A stretch of DNA of 64,000 bases, from positions 558,001 through 622,000 of the forward strand of contig NZ_JAAMPA010000001.1 of the NCBI RefSeq assembly GCF_011758655.1, in the 5' to 3' direction. Source of the stretch: Modestobacter marinus. Lineage in GTDB: Bacteria; Actinomycetota; Actinomycetes; Mycobacteriales; Geodermatophilaceae. Below, piece after piece: positions 57,426 to 64,000 of the stretch (positions within the stretch are counted from its first letter, which is position 1; every line of letters begins with the position of its first letter). A program made the position numbers and the translations under genes. The notes beneath the pieces were generated by a model. The model had not been told where the DNA came from. It saw only the letters and a program-made list of their open reading frames with translations, and made no database searches.

Positions 57426-59690
57426 TCAGGGGGCGCTCGTGGTCAGCGCCCCGGTGGTGGCGTCGCTCTCCCCGCCGACCACGATCGAGCGGCGCTTGCT
57501 CACCACCACCGCGACCACGATCACCAGGGTCGCGGCCACCGCGATGGCCACCCGCACCGGCGTGTTGGCGTCCTCGCCGACGGACAGCCCGACGACGGCC
57601 GGGGCGATCAGCAGCGCGACCAGGTTCATCACCTTGATCAGCGGGTTGATGGCCGGGCCGGCGGTGTCCTTGAACGGGTCGCCGACGGTGTCGCCGATGA
57701 TGGTCGCCTCGTGGGCCGGGCTGCCCTTCCCGCCGTGCGCGCCGTCCTCGACCATCTTCTTGGCGTTGTCCCAGGCGCCACCGGAGTTGGACAGGAACAC
57801 CGCCATCAGCGTGCCGGTCGCGATGGCGCCGACCAGGTAGGCCGCCAGCGGGCCGAAGCCGAGACCGAAGCCGACCGCCACCGGCGCCAGCACGGCCAGC
57901 AGGCCTGGGGTGGCCAGTTCCCGCAGCGAGTCCCGGGTGCAGATGTCGACCACCCGGCTGTAGTCGGGGCGCTCGCTGAAGTCCATGATCCCGGGGTGGG
58001 TGCGGAACTGCTCACGCACCTCGAACACCACCCGGCCGGCGGCACGGGAGACCGCGCTGATCGCCAGCCCGGAGAAGAGGAACACCACCGCCGCACCGAC
58101 CACGGCGCCGACCACGTTGTTCGGCGAGACCAGGCTGAGGGCGTCGCCGAGGTCGAGCCCGCCGGCGTCGTCCAGCGCGTCGACGAGGCTGGCGTTGTAG
58201 GAGCCGAACAACGCCGTGGCCGCCAGCACGGCGGTGGCGATCGCGATGCCCTTGGTGATCGCCTTGGTGGTGTTGCCGACCGCGTCCAGGTCGGTGAGCA
58301 CCTGGGCGCCCTCCTCGTCGATGTCACCGGACATCTCCGCGATGCCCTGCGCGTTGTCGCTCACCGGCCCGAAGGTGTCCATCGAGACGATCACCCCGGC
58401 GGTGGTGAGCAGCCCGCAGCCGGCGAGCGCGACCGCGTACAGCGCCGCCGCACCGCCGATGAGGAACGCGCCGTAGACCGCGGTGCCGATGAGCAGTGCG
58501 GCGTAGACGGCCGACTCCAGGCCCAGCGAGATGCCGGAGAGGATCACCGTGGCGGGGCCGGTGAGGGAGCTGCGGCCGACGTCGCGGACCGGCCGGCGGG
58601 AGGTCTCGGTGAAGTAGCCGGTGAGCTGCTGGATCGCCGCCGCCAGCACGATGCCGACCAGGACGGACAGGAAGCCGAGCACCTGCGGGCTGACCTCGAT
58701 GTCCAGGCCGTCGGAGATCGTCGGCAGGATCGTGAAGGACGCCGCCGCGACCAGCACCAGCGAGACGGCGGCGGAGACGAAGAAGCCGCGGTTGATCGGG
58801 GACATCCAGTTGCGGTCGTCGCTGCCGGGGTTGCTGGCCAGGATGCCGACGACGGAGGCGATCACCCCGATCGCGGCGACCACCAGCGGGAACACCATGC
58901 CCACGGGCCCGAAGAAGACCTGGCCGAGGATCAGCGCCGCCACCAGGGTCACCGCGTAGGACTCGAAGAGGTCGGCGGCCATCCCCGCGCAGTCGCCGAC
59001 GTTGTCCCCGACGTTGTCCGCGATCGTCGCGGCGTTGCGCGGGTCGTCCTCCGGGATGCCGGCCTCGACCTTGCCGACCAGGTCCGCGCCGACGTCGGCG
59101 GCCTTGGTGAAGATGCCACCACCGACGCGCATGAACATCGCCAGCAGCGCCCCGCCGAAGCCGAAGCCCTCCAGCACGATCGGCGCGGTCTCCTGGAAGA
59201 GCAGCAGCGCCAGGGACGCGCCGAACAGCCCCAGGCCCACGGTGATCATCCCGCAGACACCGCCGGTGCGGAACGCGATGCGGAAGGCCGGCCGGTGCCC
59301 GCCGGCGGCCGCGGCGGCCGCCACCCGGACGTTGCCGCGGGTGGCCAGGGTCATCCCGATGAAGCCGACCGCGGCGGAGAACGCGGCCCCGACCAGGAAG
59401 AAGGCGGCACGGCCCAACCGGGTGCCCAGACCGCCGTCGGCCACCGGGAGCAGGAGCAGCAGCCCGAAGACGATCACGGCGAAGACGGCGAGGGTGCGGA
59501 ACTGGCGTCTCAGATAGGCCCCGGCGCCCTCCTGGATCGCCTTCGCGATCTCCTGCATCGACACCGTGCCCTGGTCTGCGGCCAGGACGGCGCGGACCAG
59601 CCAGGCGGCGAAGCCGAGGGCGGCGAGGGAGATGAGGAGCGCGATCGCCACCAGGGCGAGGTCTCCTCCGGACAGGTCGGCGTCGGGCAT
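57426..59690 (-). CDS. hppA: K+-independent membrane-bound H+-pumping pyrophosphatase
   Basis: A 754-residue proton pump that couples PPi hydrolysis to H+ export, with about 16 transmembrane helices. The PPi-binding motif is in ADVGADLVGKVEAGIPEDDP, and further Asp-rich motifs are ADNVGDNVGDCAGMAADL and IGDTVGDPFKDTAGPAI. The segment GNTTKAITKG has Lys where K+-dependent enzymes have Ala, indicating the K+-independent type. ATG at 59690 follows GGAGG. It diverges from the helicase gene. Confidence 0.96.
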   Translation of the reverse strand: MPDADLSGGDLALVAIALLISLAALGFAAWLVRAVLAADQGTVSMQEIAKAIQEGAGAYLRRQFRTLAVFAVIVFGLLLLLPVADGGLGTRLGRAAFFLVGAAFSAAVGFIGMTLATRGNVRVAAAAAAGGHRPAFRIAFRTGGVCGMITVGLGLFGASLALLLFQETAPIVLEGFGFGGALLAMFMRVGGGIFTKAADVGADLVGKVEAGIPEDDPRNAATIADNVGDNVGDCAGMAADLFESYAVTLVAALILGQVFFGPVGMVFPLVVAAIGVIASVVGILASNPGSDDRNWMSPINRGFFVSAAVSLVLVAAASFTILPTISDGLDIEVSPQVLGFLSVLVGIVLAAAIQQLTGYFTETSRRPVRDVGRSSLTGPATVILSGISLGLESAVYAALLIGTAVYGAFLIGGAAALYAVALAGCGLLTTAGVIVSMDTFGPVSDNAQGIAEMSGDIDEEGAQVLTDLDAVGNTTKAITKGIAIATAVLAATALFGSYNASLVDALDDAGGLDLGDALSLVSPNNVVGAVVGAAVVFLFSGLAISAVSRAAGRVVFEVREQFRTHPGIMDFSERPDYSRVVDICTRDSLRELATPGLLAVLAPVAVGFGLGFGPLAAYLVGAIATGTLMAVFLSNSGGAWDNAKKMVEDGAHGGKGSPAHEATIIGDTVGDPFKDTAGPAINPLIKVMNLVALLIAPAVVGLSVGEDANTPVRVAIAVAATLVIVVAVVVSKRRSIVVGGESDATTGALTTSAP

Positions 59691-59875
59691 GTGTTCCTCC
59701 GAGGCGAGGTGGGGCGCGCACCGGCCAGTCGCCCCCGGGCTCTCGCGCGGGGAGGGCCCGGCGTGGGACGCACTGTGCCGCAGGAGGGATGCCTGCCGCC
59801 AGACCCAGTTGTGATCCCGTTCACACTCAACGTGATCTGGTCCAGGTGCCCGGGCACCGGGTTGCGCGCCGGTGT

Positions 59876-59881
59876 GACAGT
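59876..59881 (+). promoter_or_regulatory. -10-like box for the DEAH helicase gene
   Basis: GACAGT fits TANNNT except at the first base and lies 6 nt before the GTG at 59888, again without a Shine-Dalgarno sequence. Confidence 0.3.
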
Positions 59882-59887
59882 GGGGTG

Positions 59888-62395
59888 GTGACGTCCCTGC
59901 GCTCCGTGCGGCCACCCGCGGAGACCCCGCAGCCGGTGCCCGACCCGGCCGGTGGCGTGCTGCCGGGCACCGACCTGCTCGAGGCCCTGCTGTCCGGCAC
60001 CGACGCCGACGACGACCCCGTGACCCACGTGCACCGGCTGCCGGCCCGGCCCAGCCGGCTGGCGGAGTGGCCGGACTGGGTCGGGACGCCGCTGCGCGAC
60101 CGGCTGGCTGAGCGGGGCGTGCGGGCGCCCTTCAGCCACCAGGTCGAGGCGGCCGAGCTGGCCCGGGCCGGCAGCAACGTCGTCGTCGCCACCGGCACGG
60201 CGTCGGGCAAGTCCCTGGCCTACCAGCTGCCCGCGCTGACCGCGCTCGCCGACGACCCGCGCGCCTGCGTGCTCTACCTCGCCCCCACCAAGGCCCTGGC
60301 CCGGGACCAGCTCGCCTCCGTCGCCGAGCTGGCCGACTCCTCGGTGCGCCCGGCGGCCTACGACGGCGACACCCCGATGGAGGAGCGGGAGTGGGTGCGC
60401 CGGCACTCGCGCTGGATCGTGACCAACCCCGACATGCTGCACCGGGGGGTGCTCCCGGCCCACCAGAAGTGGTCGAGCACGCTGCGCCGGGTCGCCTACG
60501 TGGTGGTGGACGAGTGCCACGCCTACCGGGGGGTGTTCGGGTCGCACGTCGGTCACGTGCTGCGCCGGCTGCGGCGGATCTGCCGCCGCTACGGCGCCGA
60601 CCCGGTGTTCGTCCTGGCGTCGGCGACGGTGGCCGACCCCGCCCTGGCCGCCGGCCGGCTGGTCGGCGCCCCGGTGACGGCGGTGACCGAGGACGGCTCG
60701 CCGCGGCCGGGGGCGACCTTCGCGCTGTGGGAGCCGCCGCTGACCGAGCGGACCGGCGAGCACGGCGCTCCCCTGCGCCGGTCGGCGGCCGCCGACGCCG
60801 CCGGGCTGCTGGCCGACCTGGTCGAGCAGGGCGCCCGCACGCTGGCGTTCGTGCGCTCCCGCCGTGGCGCGGAGTCCGTCGCCGAGCAGGCCCGGGCGAT
60901 CCTGCGCTCCCGCGGCCGGTCGGACCTGGTCTCCCGGGTCGACTCCTACCGCGGCGGTTACCTGCCCGAGGAGCGGCGGGAGCTGGAGCGGGCGCTGTCG
61001 ACCGGGGTGCTGCTGGGGGTGGCCACCACGAACGCCCTGGAGCTCGGGATCGACATCGCCGGCCTGGACGCCGTCGTGCTCGCCGGCTACCCGGGCACCC
61101 TGGCCTCGATGTGGCAGCAGGCCGGCCGGGCCGGGCGGGCCCAGCGGGAGTCGCTCGTCGTGTTCGTCGCCCGGGACGACCCGCTGGACCACTACCTCGC
61201 CCACCACCCGCGGGCGGTCTTCGGCCGGCCCGTCGAGGCGACCGTCACCGACCCGGCCAACCCCTACGTGCTGGGCCCGCAACTGTGCTGTGCCGCCGCG
61301 GAGCTCCCCCTGACCCGTGCCGACCTGGCCGACTTCGGTGGCGAGGTGGCCGAGGCGCAGGTGGCCGAGCTGGTCGCCGAGGGGCTGCTGCGCACCCGCC
61401 CGACCGGTTGGTACTGGGCCGGCCGGGGCCGGCCGGACGTGGACATCCGCGGCAGTGGTGCCGCACCGGTGTCGATCATCGAGGGCGCGACCGGCCGGCT
61501 GCTGGGCACGGTCGACGGCGACGCCTCGCACGCCACCGTGCACACCGGCGCGCTCTACGTGCACCGCGGCGCGACCTACGTCGTCGACGAGCTCGACGTG
61601 GAGGACGCCTGCGCCGTGGTGCACCCGGAGAGCCCGGAGTGGACCACGGTGGCCCGCGACACCGTGGACCTGTCGATCGTCGCCACCGACCGCACCCGCC
61701 GGCTGGGCACCGTCACCGCACACACCGGCGTCGTGGACGTCACCAACCAGGTCGTCGCCTACCAGCGCCGGCGGCTGGGCACCGGCGAGGTGCTCGCCGA
61801 GTTCCCGCTGGACCTGCCACCCCGCCAGCTGCGGACCCGGGCGGTGTGGCTGACCCTGGAGGAACGCGCGATCGCCCGCGCCGACGTCGACGACGCCGCC
61901 CTGCCCGGCTCGCTGCACGCGGCGGAGCACGCCTCGATCGGGCTGCTGCCGCTGCTGGCCACCTGCGACCGCTGGGACCTCGGCGGGATCTCCACCGCCC
62001 TGCACCCGGACACCGGCGCGGCGACGATCGTGGTCTACGACGGCAACCCTGGCGGCGCAGGTTTCGCCGAGCGCGGGTACGCGGTGCTGCGGGACTGGCT
62101 GCAGGCGACCCGGGCCACGGTGGCCAGCTGCGAGTGCGAGTCCGGCTGCCCGTCGTGCGTGCAGTCGCCCAAGTGCGGCAACGGCAACGACCCGCTGGAC
62201 AAGGCCGGCGCGGTGCGGGTGCTCGACGTCGTGCTCGACGAGCTGGCCGGCGCCCCGGAGCTCTCGGCAGAGGAGGCGGAGGTGACCCGCCGCTCGACGC
62301 CGGCGTCGGGCCTGTTCGGCACCAGCGCCCCGGCCGAGGCCGGACCCGCCGACACCGGCGCGGCCGGCCCCGACCCCGACGACCTCGTCTTCTGA
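59888..62395 (+). CDS. DEAH-box helicase with DUF1998 (Tad-neighbourhood helicase)
   Basis: An 835-residue superfamily 2 helicase. It has ATGTASGKSLAYQLPAL (motif I), VVVDECHAYRG (DECH, motif II), FVLASATVADP (motif III) and QQAGRAGRAQ (motif VI). The C-terminal DUF1998 region has a zinc-like cysteine cluster (CECESGCPSCVQSPKCG). In actinobacteria this protein adjoins a Tad-type pilus cluster (helicase/secretion neighbourhood). GTG at 59888 is preferred to 59885 by distance from a -10-like box. Its DNA role is unproven. Confidence 0.93.
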   Translation: MTSLRSVRPPAETPQPVPDPAGGVLPGTDLLEALLSGTDADDDPVTHVHRLPARPSRLAEWPDWVGTPLRDRLAERGVRAPFSHQVEAAELARAGSNVVVATGTASGKSLAYQLPALTALADDPRACVLYLAPTKALARDQLASVAELADSSVRPAAYDGDTPMEEREWVRRHSRWIVTNPDMLHRGVLPAHQKWSSTLRRVAYVVVDECHAYRGVFGSHVGHVLRRLRRICRRYGADPVFVLASATVADPALAAGRLVGAPVTAVTEDGSPRPGATFALWEPPLTERTGEHGAPLRRSAAADAAGLLADLVEQGARTLAFVRSRRGAESVAEQARAILRSRGRSDLVSRVDSYRGGYLPEERRELERALSTGVLLGVATTNALELGIDIAGLDAVVLAGYPGTLASMWQQAGRAGRAQRESLVVFVARDDPLDHYLAHHPRAVFGRPVEATVTDPANPYVLGPQLCCAAAELPLTRADLADFGGEVAEAQVAELVAEGLLRTRPTGWYWAGRGRPDVDIRGSGAAPVSIIEGATGRLLGTVDGDASHATVHTGALYVHRGATYVVDELDVEDACAVVHPESPEWTTVARDTVDLSIVATDRTRRLGTVTAHTGVVDVTNQVVAYQRRRLGTGEVLAEFPLDLPPRQLRTRAVWLTLEERAIARADVDDAALPGSLHAAEHASIGLLPLLATCDRWDLGGISTALHPDTGAATIVVYDGNPGGAGFAERGYAVLRDWLQATRATVASCECESGCPSCVQSPKCGNGNDPLDKAGAVRVLDVVLDELAGAPELSAEEAEVTRRSTPASGLFGTSAPAEAGPADTGAAGPDPDDLVF

Positions 62396-62773
62396 CCCGG
62401 TCCCCGGCGCTGCCGGGCCGGCCCGCGCCCGCGCCGGGGCGTCGACGACGCCCAGTGGCCCGAGCCGGACGGGGACGTGCACGCGCACCTCGACGACCGC
62501 GCCGGGGGTGACGGTGCAGGAGTCGACGACGGCCTCGTTCGCCGCGGCGACCTGCCCGGCGACCGTGCAGGCGGCGGGGTCGCCGAGCACGGCCCGGCCG
62601 GCCGCGGCCAGGGCTGCGAGGTCGGCGGCCGAGGTGGCGCGGTGGCGGGCGACGACCGCGGCGCCGACGAGCACCGTGGCGACGCCGACCAAGGCGAGCA
62701 GCCCGGCCAGCGCGACCATCCACACGGTGGCCGAACCACGCTCCCCGTCCCGGGCCGGCTCGGGACCGGTCAC
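62396..62773 (-). CDS. TadE-like protein, stop codon missing near its expected end
   Basis: The recognisable part is about 121 residues. It opens GERGSATVWMVALAGLLALV with a single N-terminal helix, then HRATSAADLAALAAAGRA and VHVPVRLGPLGVVDAPARAR, matching the TadE-like proteins found beside the DEAH helicase in actinobacteria. Relatives end just after the ARARAGP segment, near 62411 here, but no in-frame stop exists there. The frame continues antisense through the helicase gene to 59510, which would give a 1087-residue protein. The stated end is the limit of similarity. Its start overlaps the TadE gene by 4 nt. Confidence 0.6.
62403..62417 (+). terminator. Hairpin after the helicase gene
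   Basis: CCCGGC and GCCGGG pair over 6 bp around GCT, 8 nt after the helicase stop. It overlaps the expected end of the converging TadE-like gene. Confidence 0.4.
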
Positions 62774-63156
62774 GGCGTGTAGCCGGCTGCCGGTTCGCGG
62801 ACGCCGGTGGCCGTCGCCGAGACCTCGATCCGCCAGGGCAGCGGCCCCAGCGGCTCGACGGTCGCCGTGACGGTGACCCGCACCGTCTCCCCCGCGTCCA
62901 GACCGGTGGTCGCACCGTCGGGGGCGGCCCGCGCCACCAGCTCGCGCACCACGGCCGCCGGCTCCCCGCGGGCTGCCGCCCGGGCCCCCTCCCGGGCGGC
63001 GTCCACGCAGCGCAGCTGGGCACCGACCACGACGACCGCCGCCACCGCACCGGCCAGCACGGCCAAGAGCACGGGCAGCACCACGGCGGTCTCCGCGGTC
63101 ACCATCCCGGCCTCCCGGGAGCCGCCGGCCCGACCGCTGCGGTGGGGTGTCGACAC
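62770..63156 (-). CDS. TadE family pilus assembly protein
   Basis: A 128-residue minor-pilin-like protein. After a short charged leader, the segment AGMVTAETAVVLPVLLAVLAGA carries the conserved Glu of TadE/pilin-like helices, and QLRCVDAAREGARAAARGE continues it. A globular beta-rich part follows. It is expected in the membrane as part of a Tad pilus. It overlaps the TadE-like gene by 4 nt. Confidence 0.85.
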   Translation of the reverse strand: MSTPHRSGRAGGSREAGMVTAETAVVLPVLLAVLAGAVAAVVVVGAQLRCVDAAREGARAAARGEPAAVVRELVARAAPDGATTGLDAGETVRVTVTATVEPLGPLPWRIEVSATATGVREPAAGYTP

Positions 63157-63162
63157 GTCGAC

Positions 63163-63399
63163 TCAGGCGAGCGTGGCGAGCGCGGTCTGGACGAGCTCAC
63201 CCAGCGCCGCGACCACCGATCCGCCGGTGACCACCTGGTAGAGCACGGCGGCGAAGGCGCAGGCGGCGACCGTGCCGACGGCGTACTCGGCGGTGCTCAT
63301 CCCCTCCTCGCCGGCCACCCGGGCGTCCGACCAGCGCTGGGCCAGCGCCGAGCGCCGCCGTCCGGTAGGCCGTTCCTCGTTCTCCGGCTGGGTCTCCAC
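63163..63399 (-). CDS. DUF4244 small Flp-pilin-like protein
   Basis: A 78-residue protein with a basic N-terminal half and the pilin-like GMSTAEYAVGTVAACAFAAV helix, with Glu at the position used in Flp pilins. It is probably the main pilin or a companion subunit in the Tad cluster. GTG at 63399 has AGGAGGA upstream. It lies 6 nt before the TadE gene, in a unit running TadC, DUF4244, TadE, TadE-like. Confidence 0.85.
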   Translation of the reverse strand: METQPENEERPTGRRRSALAQRWSDARVAGEEGMSTAEYAVGTVAACAFAAVLYQVVTGGSVVAALGELVQTALATLA

Positions 63400-63540
63400 G
63401 TGTCCTCCTCCGCCGGACCGCCTGCCGGTCCGTCGACCCGAGCCTGGCGCTGGCGAGGACATCCCGGGGGCGCTGCGGCCGGGTTGTGGAGGACGCCCGC
63501 GGTTGTGGACGCCGGCCGGCATGACGGCCGTGACCGGGAC

Positions 63541-64000
63541 TCAGCCGAGGACGTCGCCACCGATGCCCAGCACCATCGGGACGACGCCCAGGCACAGGAA
63601 GGCGGGCAGGAAACACAGCCCCAGCGGCGCCAGCACCCACACCCCCGCCCGCTGCACCGCGGCCTCGGTCCGGCTGCGCCCGGCGCTGCGCAGGTCGGCG
63701 GCCAGCCGCTGCAGGGCCGGCACGACCGCCGACCCGGACTCCCCGGCCCGCACGATGGTTCGCGCCAGCGCGTCGACCGGCGGGGCCGCACCGGTCCAGG
63801 CCCGGCGCGGGGCGGCGCCCAGCCGGTACAGCGCCCCCACCTCGACCAGCCGGTCGCCGAGCGGGCCGGGCACGGCCTCTCCGACGGCCGCGACGGCGGC
63901 CCCCACCGGGGTCCCGGCCGCGAGGCAGACGGCGAGCAGGTCGCAGGCCACCGGCAGGTCCCGGGTGAGGGCATCGGCGTCGACCGGTGGCGCGCCGGAC
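63541..64000 (-). CDS. TadC-type type II secretion F protein, C-terminal part (cut by window edge)
   Basis: The frame is open to the window end and no start is visible, so only the last 152 residues or so are present. LPVACDLLAVCLAAGTPVG, RTIVRAGESGSAVVPALQRL and the C-terminal hydrophobic LGLCFLPAFLCLGVVPMVL match the T2SF domain of TadC, an inner-membrane platform protein of the Tad pilus. The in-frame GTG at 63951 lies inside the conserved domain and is unlikely to be the start. Confidence 0.85.
   Translation of the reverse strand, partial: SGAPPVDADALTRDLPVACDLLAVCLAAGTPVGAAVAAVGEAVPGPLGDRLVEVGALYRLGAAPRRAWTGAAPPVDALARTIVRAGESGSAVVPALQRLAADLRSAGRSRTEAAVQRAGVWVLAPLGLCFLPAFLCLGVVPMVLGIGGDVLG

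Overview
This window is very GC-rich (roughly three bases in four are G or C), uses many GTG starts, and carries a gene order typical of high-GC Actinobacteria. The blocks carD-ispD-ispF-cysS-rlmB, lpqE-radA-disA, clpC-lsr2-lysS, panD-panC-DUF2520, folK-folB-folP-folE-ftsH, hpt-tilS-DUF2342-dacB/ppa and holB-tmk-topA-helicase-Tad match, as I remember it, the Mycobacterium tuberculosis region from about Rv3579c to Rv3658c in condensed form. Dodecin, the K+-independent type of H+-pyrophosphatase, the MFS-dTMP kinase fusion and the style of dispersed repeats suggest a Geodermatophilaceae-like member (Blastococcus, Geodermatophilus or Modestobacter type). That placement is inference from style.

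Layout. 1-5.8 kb: partial rarD, DUF5313 protein, Rieske protein, dodecin, tRNA-Thr(UGU), a membrane protein, an HtrA-type protease and a DUF445 protein. 5.8-9.9 kb (minus): carD-ispD-ispF-cysS-rlmB, almost all overlapping by 1-4 nt. 10-12.5 kb: a UbiA-family enzyme and an Fe-S photolyase. 12.5-18 kb: lpqE-radA-disA, a 29-bp tandem repeat, an Rv3587c-like protein and mutY. 18-29 kb (minus): clpC, lsr2, lysS, then a cofactor run DUF2520-panC-panD-nadB-nadC-coaX for pantothenate/CoA and NAD. 29-36 kb: a plus-strand SDR gene and a plus-strand osmoprotectant ABC operon sit inside what is otherwise a conserved minus-strand block. 36-47 kb: DUF3180-folK-folB-folP-folE-ftsH, hpt-tilS, DUF2342 metalloprotease, a very long dacB, and ppa on plus. 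47-57 kb: tRNA-Thr(CGU), holB, MFS-tmk fusion, methyltransferase, topA, and a DUF1023 hydrolase with its WXG100-like partner. 57-64 kb: hppA, a DEAH helicase and Tad-pilus genes, the last cut by the window edge.

The most unusual points are these. (1) The osmoprotectant-binding lipoprotein at 35310-36269 carries its two lobes in the reverse of the usual order, a circular permutation. (2) A 64-65 bp hairpin repeat begins exactly on the stop codon of three genes (a shorter relative on a fourth); one copy was converted into the start codon and N-terminus of the Rieske protein, and the copies show a compensatory base-pair change. (3) A second repeat family encodes an extra N-terminal segment of lysyl-tRNA synthetase and reappears between nadB and nadC. 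(4) The TadE-like gene beside the helicase has no stop codon near its expected end and stays open antisense through the whole helicase gene.

No CRISPR array, prophage, insertion sequence or rRNA is visible. Codon style is uniform, so even the inserted plus-strand units look long resident.
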